This document shows, in pieces, positions 8,363-17,444 of a stretch of 64,000 nt of DNA. A program made the position numbers and the translations under genes. How positions within the stretch are numbered: position 1 is the first letter of the stretch; each line of letters begins with the position of its first letter. Origin of the DNA: M30B80 sp965656935 (GTDB taxonomy: Bacteria; Pseudomonadota; Alphaproteobacteria; Rhodobacterales; Rhodobacteraceae); assembly GCA_965656935.1 (NCBI GenBank), contig CBFHMG010000011.1, forward strand, positions 12,768 through 76,767. Reading direction: 5' to 3'. The notes under the pieces were generated by a model. It searched no databases and was not told the origin of the DNA. It saw only the letters and a list, made by a program, of their open reading frames with translations.

Positions 8363-9967
8363 ATGAAACTCACATCAAATATCCTGACAGGCTCGCAAGA
8401 GTTCCAAGCCAATCGCGCGGCCCATCTGGAGGCGCTTGGCGTGGTCGCAGAGGCCGCGGGTTTTGCGGCACAGGGCGGCGGCGAGAAATCCCGCGCCCGC
8501 CATGTCAGCCGTGGCAAGATGCTCCCGCGCGAGCGTGTGGCGAATTTGCTGGATGCGGGCTCACCTTTTCTGGAGGTGGGGGCCACAGCGGGCCATGGGA
8601 TGTATGACAATGCAGCCCCTTGCGGCGGGGCGATTGCAGGTGTGGGCCGTATCCATGGCCAAGAGGTCATGGTTCTGGCCAATGATGCGACGGTCAAGGG
8701 CGGCACCTATTTTCCGATCACGGTCAAGAAACATCTGCGCGCCCAAGAGATCGCAGCGCAATGCCATCTGCCTTGTATCTATCTGGTCGATAGCGGCGGC
8801 GCGAACCTGCCCCAACAGGACGAGGTTTTCCCCGACAGGGATCATTTCGGGCGTATCTTCTATAACCAGGCGCGGATGAGTGCGGCCAATATTCCGCAAA
8901 TCGCGGTGGTGATGGGCAGTTGCACGGCGGGCGGGGCCTATGTGCCTGCGATGTCGGATGTCTCGATTATTGTTAAGGAGCAGGGCACGATTTTTCTGGC
9001 GGGCCCGCCTTTGGTCAAGGCCGCCACCGGCGAGGTGGTCAGCGCCGAGGATCTGGGCGGCGGTGATGTGCATACGCGCCTCTCGGGTGTGGCGGATTAT
9101 CTGGCCGAGGATGACTCGCATGCCCTCGCCTTGGCACGTCAGGCCGTGGCGCAATTGAACCGCCGCAAGCCCGCAAGTGTCGATTGGCAAAGCCCTGAGG
9201 CGCCTGCCTATGACCCAGAAGAGATATTGGGCGTGGTGCCTGCAAGCCTCTCGACGCCCTATGATATCCGCGAAGTGATTGCGCGCGTTGTGGATGGCAG
9301 CCGTTTTGATGAATTCAAAGCCCGTTTTGGCGAAAGCATCGTCACAGGCTTTGCCCATATCATGGGATGTCCTGTCGGGATCGTGGCCAATAATGGCGTG
9401 CTGTTTTCGGAAAGCGCACAGAAAGCTGCGCATTTTGTCGAGCTGTGCAGCCAGCGGAAAATCCCTTTGGTCTTTTTGCAAAATATCACCGGCTTCATGG
9501 TTGGTCGGCGCTATGAGAATGAGGGGATCGCGCGCCACGGGGCGAAGATGGTCACGGCTGTCGCCTCGACCGAGGTGCCCAAGATCACCATGCTGGTTGG
9601 CGGCTCATTCGGGGCGGGGAATTACGGCATGGCAGGGCGCGCCTATAGCCCGCGCTTCCTGTGGTCTTGGCCAAATAGCCGTATCTCGGTTATGGGCGGG
9701 GCGCAGGCGGCAGGTGTTCTGGCCACGGTCAAGCGCGATGCTTTGGAGCGGGCAGGGCAGGACTGGTCCGCCGAGGAGGAGGCCGAGTTCAAGCGCCCCA
9801 CCATCGAGATGTTCGAAGAGCAGAGCCACCCTCTCTATGCCTCGGCACGGCTTTGGGATGACGGGGTGATTGACCCGCGCAAAACGCGTGAGGTCTTGTT
9901 CCAATCGCTCTCAGCCGCGCTTTGTGCGCCGATCCCCGAAACCCGTTACGGCGTGTTCAGGATGTGA
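8363..9967 (+). CDS. mccB: 3-Methylcrotonyl-CoA carboxylase, carboxyltransferase (beta) subunit
   Basis: 534-residue biotin-dependent carboxyltransferase; with MccA it carboxylates 3-methylcrotonyl-CoA to 3-methylglutaconyl-CoA. It has two crotonase-like halves: GSCTAGGAYVPAMSD in the first and LVGGSFGAGNYGMAGRAY in the second, the latter typical of MCC-beta. LQNITGFMVGRRYENEGI is another family marker. Length equals that of bacterial MCC-beta. It follows the acyl-CoA synthetase by 40 bases and precedes mccA by 54. Confidence 0.94.
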   Translation: MKLTSNILTGSQEFQANRAAHLEALGVVAEAAGFAAQGGGEKSRARHVSRGKMLPRERVANLLDAGSPFLEVGATAGHGMYDNAAPCGGAIAGVGRIHGQEVMVLANDATVKGGTYFPITVKKHLRAQEIAAQCHLPCIYLVDSGGANLPQQDEVFPDRDHFGRIFYNQARMSAANIPQIAVVMGSCTAGGAYVPAMSDVSIIVKEQGTIFLAGPPLVKAATGEVVSAEDLGGGDVHTRLSGVADYLAEDDSHALALARQAVAQLNRRKPASVDWQSPEAPAYDPEEILGVVPASLSTPYDIREVIARVVDGSRFDEFKARFGESIVTGFAHIMGCPVGIVANNGVLFSESAQKAAHFVELCSQRKIPLVFLQNITGFMVGRRYENEGIARHGAKMVTAVASTEVPKITMLVGGSFGAGNYGMAGRAYSPRFLWSWPNSRISVMGGAQAAGVLATVKRDALERAGQDWSAEEEAEFKRPTIEMFEEQSHPLYASARLWDDGVIDPRKTREVLFQSLSAALCAPIPETRYGVFRM

Positions 9968-9978
9968 GGCTGGATTTT

Positions 9979-9998
9979 CGTATTTTTGGAAAGATGAA
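9979..9998 (+). repeat. Dispersed intergenic repeat, copy B
   Basis: Twenty bases (CGTATTTTTGGAAAGATGAA) between mccB and mccA, identical to 25896-25915 and one mismatch from 1144-1163 on the other strand. GGAAAG plus ATG forms a mini-frame of five codons here. Confidence 0.65.
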
Positions 9999-10021
9999 GA
10001 CGCACGCGTGAGGGAGAGACG

Positions 10022-11959
10022 ATGTTTCGCAAAATACTGATCGCCAATCGGGGTGAGATTGCCTGCCGTATCATCGAGACGGCGCGGGCCATGGGGATTG
10101 GGACGGTGGCGGTCTATTCCAATGCGGATGCGCGCGCGCGCCATGTGGCGATGGCCGATGAGGCCGTTCATATCGGCGGCGCGAAACCCTCTCAGAGTTA
10201 TTTGCGCAAGGATGCACTTATTGCCGCGGCGCACAGCACAGGCGCGCAGGCGATCCATCCGGGCTATGGGTTTTTGTCGGAGAACCCTGATTTTGTTGAA
10301 GCGGTTGAAGCCGCAGGTCTGGTTTTTGTGGGGCCATCGGCGGCGGCGATCCGTGCCATGGGTTTGAAGGATGCGGCCAAAGCCTTGATGGAGAAGGCAG
10401 GGGTTCCTGTCGTGCCTGGTTATCATGGGGCGGTTCAAGACGCGGCGCATCTGGCCGAGCAGGCCACCTTGATCGGCTATCCCGTTTTGATCAAGGCCGT
10501 GGCAGGCGGCGGCGGCAAGGGGATGCGCAAGGTCATGGCGGCGGAGGATTTCGCCGATGCGCTGGAGAGCGCGCGGGGCGAGGCGGCGACGGCTTTTGGC
10601 AATGATGACGTTCTTATAGAAAAACTGATTTCCAAGCCGCGCCATATCGAGGTGCAGGTTTTTGGGGATGGTCAAAGCGCGGTGCATTTGTTCGAGCGGG
10701 ATTGCTCGCTGCAGCGGCGCCATCAGAAGGTGATCGAGGAAGCACCAGCCCCCGGCATGACCCCCGAGATACGCGCGGCGATGGGGCAGGCAGCGGTGCG
10801 CGCGGCCGAGGCGATCGGCTATGCAGGGGCGGGCACGGTTGAGTTCATTGTGGACGGGGCAGACGGGCTTCGGCCTGATGGGTTCTGGTTCATGGAAATG
10901 AATACGCGGCTTCAGGTGGAGCATCCTGTGACCGAGGCGATCACGGGTATTGATCTGGTCGAATGGCAATTGCGCGTGGCCGCTGGCGAAGCATTGCCCT
11001 TGGGGCAGGAGGATGTGGCGCTTGCGGGCCATGCCTTTGAAGCGCGGCTTTATGCCGAGGATGTGCCCAAAGGGTTTTTGCCTGCCACAGGCCGTCTGAC
11101 GCATCTGCGGTTTTGCGAGGCTGCCCGCAGTGACACGGGCGTGCGGCAGGGCGATGAGATCACCCCGTGGTATGATCCGATGATCGCGAAAATCATCACC
11201 TATGGTCCTACACGCGAGAGCGCCTTGGCTAAATTGCAGCAGGCATTGGCGCAGACGCAAGTGGCGGGATCAGTCACAAATCTTGCTTTTTTGCGGCGTT
11301 TGGCAGGCCATGCAGGCTTTGGCCGCGGCGAGGTTGATACTGATTTGATTGAGCGTGAGGGCGTGGCTTTGACGGAAGCCCCCCAGCCTTGCAGCCGCAC
11401 CAAAGCGCTTGCAGCGCTTGGCGCGATGGGGCTGGATGCCGAAGCCTCGGGTTTGCAAGGGTTTCACCTATGGGACCCGCTGCGCCAAAGCGTGAAACTG
11501 CTGCATGAAGATGAGATAATCGAGGTCGGCGTTGAAACCTTGGGGGCCAGCAATTTCCGCGTCTGGCTGGACGAGACCAGCCATGACATCACGCGCGAGG
11601 ATGCGTGGTATGTGGATGGCGCGAAAACGCAGGCCGCGATTGTGACCCATGACGCGGGGGTTTCGGTGTTCTGGGGCGATGGATATCATTTTGCGCGGGT
11701 CGATCCCCTTGAGGTTGCAGCAAGCGCCAATGCAGGCGGGGGCCGCGTGACAGCCCCGATGCCTGGATTGGTGAAAGCCATCTTCGTGGGTGTGGGGCAA
11801 AAGGTGGCGCAAGGTGACCGATTGGCCGTTCTGGAGGCTATGAAGATGGAGCATAGCCTGATTGCGGGGCGTGACGGTGTGGTTGACCAGCTTTTGGTGC
11901 AAGCGGGCGATCAGGTTGAGGCAGGTGCACCCTTGATCACACTTGAGGAGGAGGACTGA
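10022..11959 (+). CDS. mccA: 3-Methylcrotonyl-CoA carboxylase, biotin-carrying (alpha) subunit
   Basis: 645-residue protein combining biotin carboxylase (residues about 1-450, starting FRKILIANRGEIACRI; ATP-grasp loop AGGGGKGMRKV; EMNTRLQVEHPVTE) and a C-terminal biotinyl carrier domain with LEAMKMEHS, whose lysine K608 is the biotin site. The long linker between them is the BT-type region of MCC-alpha. It ATP-dependently carboxylates biotin for transfer by MccB. Strong AGGGAGAG-type ribosome site precedes the ATG. The GST start follows the stop by one base. Confidence 0.94.
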   Translation: MFRKILIANRGEIACRIIETARAMGIGTVAVYSNADARARHVAMADEAVHIGGAKPSQSYLRKDALIAAAHSTGAQAIHPGYGFLSENPDFVEAVEAAGLVFVGPSAAAIRAMGLKDAAKALMEKAGVPVVPGYHGAVQDAAHLAEQATLIGYPVLIKAVAGGGGKGMRKVMAAEDFADALESARGEAATAFGNDDVLIEKLISKPRHIEVQVFGDGQSAVHLFERDCSLQRRHQKVIEEAPAPGMTPEIRAAMGQAAVRAAEAIGYAGAGTVEFIVDGADGLRPDGFWFMEMNTRLQVEHPVTEAITGIDLVEWQLRVAAGEALPLGQEDVALAGHAFEARLYAEDVPKGFLPATGRLTHLRFCEAARSDTGVRQGDEITPWYDPMIAKIITYGPTRESALAKLQQALAQTQVAGSVTNLAFLRRLAGHAGFGRGEVDTDLIEREGVALTEAPQPCSRTKALAALGAMGLDAEASGLQGFHLWDPLRQSVKLLHEDEIIEVGVETLGASNFRVWLDETSHDITREDAWYVDGAKTQAAIVTHDAGVSVFWGDGYHFARVDPLEVAASANAGGGRVTAPMPGLVKAIFVGVGQKVAQGDRLAVLEAMKMEHSLIAGRDGVVDQLLVQAGDQVEAGAPLITLEEED

Positions 11960-11960
11960 T

Positions 11961-12623
11961 ATGATCCGTTTGCATCATTGCGCACAGACGCGCTCCATGC
12001 GTTCGCTTTGGTTACTGCATGAATTGGGTGTACCCTTTGAGTTGGTGGATTGGCCATTTGACAAGAGCCTGCGCAGCCCTGAATTCCGCGCGCTCAATCC
12101 TGCGGGCCGCGTGCCCGCCTTGGAAATTGAGGGCGAGACTTTATGGGAGACAGGCGCGATTGCCGAATTTCTATGTGATCGCTTCCCCGAGGCGGGGTTT
12201 GGTCGCAACGCAGGCGATCCCGAGCGGGGGCAATGGCTGGTCTGGCTGCATTTCTCCGAGACAATTAGCCAGCATGCCGCCGCCCTGACACAGCAGCATA
12301 TTGTGCTCTATGAGGACCACATGCGTTCGCCCCTGATCATGGATATTGAGGCCAAGCGTCTTGCCAAATGCTTTAGCGTGGTCGAGGCGCGCTTGCAGGG
12401 GCGGGACTATCTGCTGGATGGCGGGTTCTCGGCGGCTGATATTGCTGTGGGGCAAGCCATTTATATGGGCCGCCATTTTGCCAAGCTTGACCCATTTCCA
12501 GCCCTGCAAGACTGGTATGAGCGGATCACAGCACGCCCTGCTTTCATGGCCAGCCGCCCGATTGACGGGGGAACACGGCTCTACACGCGAGATTATTACG
12601 CGCCTTGGCCGCTTGAGGCATGA
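11961..12623 (+). CDS. Glutathione S-transferase family protein
   Basis: 220-residue GST: thioredoxin-like N-terminal half (MIRLHHCAQTRSMRSLWLL, then NPAGRVPALEIEG with the conserved cis-proline and LWETGAIAEFL for glutathione gamma-glutamyl binding) and an all-helical C-terminal half (SAADIAVGQAIYMG). Start ATG 11961 lies one base past the mccA stop with GAGGAGGA overlapping the mccA end, implying translational coupling. Its presence inside the leucine operon suggests protection from a reactive intermediate or a glutathione-dependent step, but no substrate can be assigned. Confidence 0.82.
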   Translation: MIRLHHCAQTRSMRSLWLLHELGVPFELVDWPFDKSLRSPEFRALNPAGRVPALEIEGETLWETGAIAEFLCDRFPEAGFGRNAGDPERGQWLVWLHFSETISQHAAALTQQHIVLYEDHMRSPLIMDIEAKRLAKCFSVVEARLQGRDYLLDGGFSAADIAVGQAIYMGRHFAKLDPFPALQDWYERITARPAFMASRPIDGGTRLYTRDYYAPWPLEA

Positions 12624-12654
12624 GCGGCGGGTGCCGTGAAGGGATGAGACGGCC

Positions 12655-13527
12655 ATGAAGCCATATGTCGAGATATTCGAGGTTGGGCCGCGCGATGGGT
12701 TGCAAAACGAGGCCCGTGCGATTCCCACGCGCGAAAAGATCGCGCTGATTGACCTGCTGTCACAGGCGGGGTTTCGGCGGATCGAAGTGGCCAGTTTCGT
12801 AAGCCCAAAATGGGTGCCGCAAATGGCCGATAGCGCGCAGGTTCTGGCAGGCCTCAAGCGCGGGCAGGGAATATCCTATGCCGCGCTGACGCCCAATTTG
12901 AAGGGGTTTGAGGCCGCGATTGCCGCGCGTGCCGATGAGATTGCGATTTTTGCCAGCGCCTCGGAAGGGTTCTCTCGGGCCAATCTCAATGCCAGCATCG
13001 AAGACAGCCTTGCGCGCTTTGCCCCCGTGGCTGAGGCGGCCAAGGCCCATGGCCTGCCGATGCGCGGCTATGTCTCTTGCGTCACCGATTGCCCCTTTGA
13101 CGGCGCGGTTGCCCCGCAAGAGGTGGCCCGTGTTGTGGCGGCTTTGCGGGATTTGGGCACTTATGAAATCTCGCTTGGTGATACAATCGGGCAAGGGCGG
13201 CCCGAGCGGGTGGATGCGATGTTGCAAACCGTCTTGGAGGAGATGCCCGCGCCCCGTCTGGCAGGGCATTTCCACGATACAAGCGGGCGGGCGCTCGAGA
13301 ATATCGAGGTCTCTCTGGCGCGGGGGCTGCGCGTCTTCGATGCCTCGGTCGGGGGTTTGGGGGGCTGCCCTTATGCGCCTGGTGCGCAGGGAAATGTCGC
13401 CTCCGAGGCGGTGGCCTTGCGGTTGGATGCATTGGGCTATGAAACTGGGCTGGACGGGGCGGTTCTGGCCCAAGCGGCAGAAATGGCGCGCGCCATGCGT
13501 GGGCCGCAAGAAGAGGGCGGAAGATGA
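12655..13527 (+). CDS. hmgL: Hydroxymethylglutaryl-CoA lyase
   Basis: 290-residue TIM-barrel lyase that splits HMG-CoA to acetoacetate and acetyl-CoA, the last step of leucine breakdown. VGPRDGLQNE at the N-terminus, SLGDTIGQGRP, HFHDTSGRALENI metal ligands and the HMG-CoA lyase signature GGLGGCPYAPGAQGN with the catalytic cysteine are all present. Its stop overlaps the start of the hydratase by four bases (ATGA), a coupled pair. Also known as mvaB/liuE. Confidence 0.93.
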   Translation: MKPYVEIFEVGPRDGLQNEARAIPTREKIALIDLLSQAGFRRIEVASFVSPKWVPQMADSAQVLAGLKRGQGISYAALTPNLKGFEAAIAARADEIAIFASASEGFSRANLNASIEDSLARFAPVAEAAKAHGLPMRGYVSCVTDCPFDGAVAPQEVARVVAALRDLGTYEISLGDTIGQGRPERVDAMLQTVLEEMPAPRLAGHFHDTSGRALENIEVSLARGLRVFDASVGGLGGCPYAPGAQGNVASEAVALRLDALGYETGLDGAVLAQAAEMARAMRGPQEEGGR

Positions 13528-14303
13528 CGACAATCAGGATCGACAGGGATGCGCGCGGGGTGGCCACCCTGACTTTGGCGCGGCCCGAGAAACATAATGC
13601 GCTCAACGCCCAGATGATTGCAGACATAACCCAAGCCGCCCTTGATTTGGGCGCCGATCCCAAGGTGCGGGTGGTGGTGCTGACGGGTGAGGGGGCCAGT
13701 TTTTGCGCGGGTGGTGATCTGGCTTGGATGCGCGAGCAGATCGAGGCGGATGGCCCGACCCGTGCGCGCGAGGCCCGCAAGCTGGCCGATATGCTGGGTG
13801 CCTTGGACCGGATGCCGAAACCTTTGGTTGGCCGCATTCAGGGGCAGGCCTTGGGTGGTGGGGTCGGGATGATCTCGGTCTGTGATGTCGCGATTGGGGT
13901 TGAGGGTGCCAAATTCGGGCTGACCGAGGTGCGCCTTGGTTTGATCCCTGCGACCATCGGGCCTTACGTGGTGGCGCGGATGGGGCCTGCGAAAGCGCGG
14001 CGGGTGTTTTTCTCGGGCCGCGTTTTCGGCGCGGCAGAGGCGCAGGACTTGGATTTGCTGGCGCGGGTCGTGGCACCAGATGATCTGGACGCAGCGGTTG
14101 AGCGCGAGATCGCCCCTTATCTGTCTGCGGCACCTGCGGCCGTGGCGGCGGGCAAGGCTTTGGTGGCCCGTTTGGGGGCTCCTTTGGATGAGGCTGTCAT
14201 CGGTGCCAGCATCGAGGCCTTGGTGGATCGTTGGGAACATCCCGAGGCCAAAGAAGGCATCGCGGCCTTTTTCGAGAAGCGCAAAGCCGATTGGACGGAA
14301 TAG
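13524..14303 (+). CDS. liuC: Enoyl-CoA hydratase, probable methylglutaconyl-CoA hydratase
   Basis: 259-residue crotonase-fold protein. Oxyanion-hole and CoA segments are visible: FCAGGDLAWM and GRIQGQALGGGVGMISVCDVAIG, then FGLTEVRLGLIPATIGPYVV with the catalytic glutamate region. By context it hydrates 3-methylglutaconyl-CoA to HMG-CoA, completing the path from ivd to hmgL within one operon. Starts inside the hmgL stop. General enoyl-CoA hydratase activity cannot be excluded from sequence alone. Confidence 0.85.
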   Translation: MTTIRIDRDARGVATLTLARPEKHNALNAQMIADITQAALDLGADPKVRVVVLTGEGASFCAGGDLAWMREQIEADGPTRAREARKLADMLGALDRMPKPLVGRIQGQALGGGVGMISVCDVAIGVEGAKFGLTEVRLGLIPATIGPYVVARMGPAKARRVFFSGRVFGAAEAQDLDLLARVVAPDDLDAAVEREIAPYLSAAPAAVAAGKALVARLGAPLDEAVIGASIEALVDRWEHPEAKEGIAAFFEKRKADWTE

Positions 14304-14330
14304 CCCGATTTTTTCAATTGTCTTACATTT

Positions 14331-14352
14331 GGATTTTCAAATCCGAAAATCC
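14331..14352. promoter_or_regulatory. Nested inverted repeats before the coumarate-ligase-like gene
   Basis: GGATTTTC (14331-14338) pairs with GAAAATCC (14345-14352) across six bases; in the same place GGATTT and AAATCC pair across two bases. The site lies 51 bases before the next start. It may be an operator, or a weak terminator for the leucine operon. Confidence 0.4.
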
Positions 14353-14403
14353 TGCTAGGCTGCTCTCCTGACGCTGGACCACAACCAGCGCAAGGGAGGA
14401 CAT

Positions 14404-15969
14404 ATGACTGCATTTCAAAGCCTGCATGGCACGGTTGCATTGCGCGATATCTCGGTCACGGAACGTTTGTTCGAAGGTCTGGATGCACGCGGCGATGAGG
14501 TGGCGCTGATTGAGGGGCCGACGGGGCGAAGCTTTACAGGCAACGCGCTCAAGCAGCAGATACAGGCACTGGCGGGCGGGCTGACATCCGAGGGTCTTGC
14601 ACCCGGCAAGGTGATCGCGCTTTTAGCGCCAAATATGCCTGAATATGTCCTCGTGTTTCATGGCGTGGCCTTTGCGGGCGGAACCGTCACGACGATCAAC
14701 CCTACCTATACCGCACCGGAAATTCGCCACCAATTGCAGGATTCGGGCGCTGTCATGATGGTGACGATCCCTGCTTTTGTGGATGTCGCGCGCGAGGCGA
14801 TGGAAGGCACGGAGGCGTCTGAATTGGTCGTGATCGGCGGCGCGGATGGACTGCGCGATCTCAGCGATCTGATGGGCGAGCCTTTGGCCGACCAAGCCCC
14901 GATTGTGGCCACGGAAAACATCGTTGTTCTGCCCTATTCATCGGGCACCACGGGGCGGCCCAAAGGCGTGATGCTGACCCATCGCAATCTGGTGGCGAAT
15001 GTGGATCAATCGGCGGTGATTTCTCGGATCAAACCGCATGACACGGCGATTGCCTTCCTGCCCTTCTTTCACATCTATGGAATGACGGTTTTGATGAACC
15101 TGTTCCTGTCCGAGGGCGCACGCATCGTGACCATGCCCCGCTTTGATCTGGAGCTGTTCCTTAAACTGGTGGATGAGCATCAGGCCACACGGCTCTATAT
15201 TGTGCCGCCCGTGGCTTTGGCTTTGGCCAAGCATCCTCTGGTCGATCAATTCGATCTGTCTTCCGTCGAGGAGATTTTCTCGGGCGCAGCGCCGCTTGGG
15301 CCTGAAACCGAGGCTGCGGTTGGCACGCGTTTCGGCGCGCGCTCGGTCCAAGGCTACGGGATGACGGAACTCAGCCCGATCAGCCATATGACCAATGCGC
15401 CCGATATCCGCCATGGTTCCAGCGGGCAGGCGGTGCCCTCGACCGAATGCCGCATCGTGGACCCCGAAACAGGCAAAGATCTGGCGGCAGGTGCCGAGGG
15501 GGAGCTATGGGTGCGTGGGCCACAAGTGATGAAGGGCTATCTCAACAACCCGAGCGCCACTGCCGAGACCAAGACCGAGGACGGGTGGTTGCGCACAGGT
15601 GATCTGGCGGTGATTGATGAGGACGGGTTCATGTTTATTCGTGACCGTTTGAAAGAATTGATCAAATACAAAGGCTTCCAAGTTGCGCCTGCCGAATTGG
15701 AAGAGATTTTGATCAATCACGCTGATATCATTGATGCCGCCGTTGTCGGTAAGGCGGATGAGGAAGCGGGGGAATTGCCAATCGCTTTCGTAGTGATGCG
15801 CGAAGGCGTCACAGGGGATGCGGGCGTGATCACGACCTATCTCGAAGGGTGCTTGGCGAAGTATAAATTGCCTGCCGAAATCCGCTTTGTAGATCAGGTG
15901 CCGAAATCGGCTTCGGGCAAGATCCTGCGCCGCTTCCTGCGCGATGAATTGCGCGCGGAGGCGGGGTGA
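14404..15969 (+). CDS. 4-Coumarate-CoA ligase-like AMP-dependent ligase
   Basis: 521-residue adenylate-forming enzyme. Motifs: LPYSSGTTGRPKGVMLTHRN (A3), QGYGMTELSPISH (A5), TGDLAVIDEDGFMFIRDRLKELIKYKGFQV split across A7-A8, and KSASGKILRRFLR with the A10 lysine. Overall it resembles plant-type 4CL and long-chain acyl-CoA ligases rather than the acetyl-CoA type at 6793. AGGGAGGA precedes the ATG. Its own upstream palindromes suggest a transcription unit separate from the leucine operon. Substrate, probably an aryl or medium/long acyl acid, is not determined by sequence. Confidence 0.82.
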   Translation: MTAFQSLHGTVALRDISVTERLFEGLDARGDEVALIEGPTGRSFTGNALKQQIQALAGGLTSEGLAPGKVIALLAPNMPEYVLVFHGVAFAGGTVTTINPTYTAPEIRHQLQDSGAVMMVTIPAFVDVAREAMEGTEASELVVIGGADGLRDLSDLMGEPLADQAPIVATENIVVLPYSSGTTGRPKGVMLTHRNLVANVDQSAVISRIKPHDTAIAFLPFFHIYGMTVLMNLFLSEGARIVTMPRFDLELFLKLVDEHQATRLYIVPPVALALAKHPLVDQFDLSSVEEIFSGAAPLGPETEAAVGTRFGARSVQGYGMTELSPISHMTNAPDIRHGSSGQAVPSTECRIVDPETGKDLAAGAEGELWVRGPQVMKGYLNNPSATAETKTEDGWLRTGDLAVIDEDGFMFIRDRLKELIKYKGFQVAPAELEEILINHADIIDAAVVGKADEEAGELPIAFVVMREGVTGDAGVITTYLEGCLAKYKLPAEIRFVDQVPKSASGKILRRFLRDELRAEAG

Positions 15970-15988
15970 GCGGGAGCTAGAGAGCGCC

Positions 15989-17353
15989 TTAGGCCGCGAA
16001 CATCGTCACGGCATTGCGCCCTTCGGCTTTCGCGCGGTAGAGCGCACGATCCGCTTGTTCCAGCAATTCCTCGGCGCTGTTGGTCCGGCCTTGGGCCAGC
16101 GCGATCCCCACGCTCAAGGTGACCCGCATTTGGGGGCCACCTGCGGAGAGTTGAATAGGCTCGCCCCCCACCGCATGGCGCAAACGCTCCCCTATCTCGA
16201 AGGCGATGGCGCGGTTTGCCCCTTGAAAAGCGAGCAGGAATTCTTCGCCGCCGAGGCGCGCCAGAAGGTCCGTCTTTTGGGTATGGGCCGAGAGGCGGCG
16301 CGCGATGGCGGCCAGAACCTTATCGCCCGAGGCATGGCCAAAGCGGTCATTGATCTGTTTGAAATGGTCCAAATCCAGCATCATCACCGTCAGGCCGGCA
16401 CCGCTTTGCCCCATTTTTTCAAGGTGATGCATGGCGTATCGGCGGTTATGCAGGCCTGTGAGGCTATCGGTCACCGCCATCTCAAGGCCTTCCTGAACGC
16501 TAGCCTCCAGACGGTCGGTCTGGCGCTTGCGTCTGAGTTGATGCGCAACCCGCAGAATCAGTTCATCACGATCCAGCGGATGATAAAGGATATCGCCCGC
16601 GCCAAGATCAAGCGCCATGGCCGCGCGCTCCGTGTCCCCTTCGGGCAGCAGGATTATGGTCTGTGCCGAACAGCGATGCCCGCGTGAGCGCAGATCAGCC
16701 AAAAGGCGCAGCCCGTCATTCCGCTCGACCAGATCGACGGGGATGATGAAGATATCGGGCATCAAACGGTCGGGCAATTCCACCGCCGCCAGTGCTTCGT
16801 CACAGGTGAGGATCGAGATGCGATCCCGCAAATGGCGAGACAGTGTTGATGTCCAGTGATCAGGCTTTGAATGGGAGGTCGTGATGGTTGCGATATTGGC
16901 GGGGCCATGAAATGTGGCGGCGGGGTCGCTCATGCCGCGGCCTGCACAGGCCTCGTCGCGGGCTGATAGCAGTCTTTGCGCCTCACCTGCGCGCAAAAGC
17001 GATCTGACGCGGGCCAGCAGGGTCAGCTCATCCACGGGTTTGGGAAGAAAATCATCCGCCCCCATGCGAAGGCCCCTGATTTTGCTGGCTTGATCATTGA
17101 GCGTGGTGACCAGAATAATCGGGATATAGGCGGTTGCAGGGTCCGCCTTAAGCCGTTCGCAAAGGTTCACCCCATTGGCATCGGTCATGCCCATATCAAG
17201 CAAAATGAGGTCGGGTTTTATTTGTTGGGCGATGGCCAGTGCATCTTCTGCTGTATCCGCCTGCAAAACGTCAAAATAGGCTTGGCGCAATTTGACCTTC
17301 ATAACAATGCGGTTGGCCGCTACATCATCTACCACAAGTATACGCCGGGTCAT
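15989..17353 (-). CDS. pleD: PleD-type diguanylate cyclase response regulator
   Basis: 454-residue REC-REC-GGDEF protein. The first receiver has VVDD, phospho-acceptor D53 and K105; the second receiver-like domain (about 155-275) lacks a clear acceptor site, as in PleD. GGEEF at 368-372 is an active cyclase motif making c-di-GMP. The product-inhibition I-site that should read RxxD five residues earlier reads QKTD (359-362), so feedback inhibition may be lost. Start chosen at ATG 17353 because MTRRILVVDD is the family N-terminus; the frame is open further upstream. Divergent from a DUF3572 gene, as in relatives. Confidence 0.92.
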   Translation of the reverse strand: MTRRILVVDDVAANRIVMKVKLRQAYFDVLQADTAEDALAIAQQIKPDLILLDMGMTDANGVNLCERLKADPATAYIPIILVTTLNDQASKIRGLRMGADDFLPKPVDELTLLARVRSLLRAGEAQRLLSARDEACAGRGMSDPAATFHGPANIATITTSHSKPDHWTSTLSRHLRDRISILTCDEALAAVELPDRLMPDIFIIPVDLVERNDGLRLLADLRSRGHRCSAQTIILLPEGDTERAAMALDLGAGDILYHPLDRDELILRVAHQLRRKRQTDRLEASVQEGLEMAVTDSLTGLHNRRYAMHHLEKMGQSGAGLTVMMLDLDHFKQINDRFGHASGDKVLAAIARRLSAHTQKTDLLARLGGEEFLLAFQGANRAIAFEIGERLRHAVGGEPIQLSAGGPQMRVTLSVGIALAQGRTNSAEELLEQADRALYRAKAEGRNAVTMFAA

Positions 17354-17408
17354 TCCATACTCCCAATAGTGTCCTTTTAGGACTGAGGGCATGTTTGAGC
17401 GGTAAAGG

Positions 17409-17423
17409 TTAACAAACCATTTA
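17409..17423. promoter_or_regulatory. Possible CtrA site between pleD and DUF3572
   Basis: TTAA-N7-TTTA is one base from the CtrA consensus TTAA-N7-TTAA and sits in the divergent promoter region of pleD. This is a weak, single-mismatch match in a short AT-rich stretch, so it is tentative. Confidence 0.25.
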
Positions 17424-17444
17424 GTGAGAAGGGCGGTGATAGGA

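Noticed and set aside
9911..11260. Minus-strand frame of 449 codons opposite mccA
   Set aside because: Composition is that of a shadow frame; the plus strand encodes a complete biotin carboxylase.
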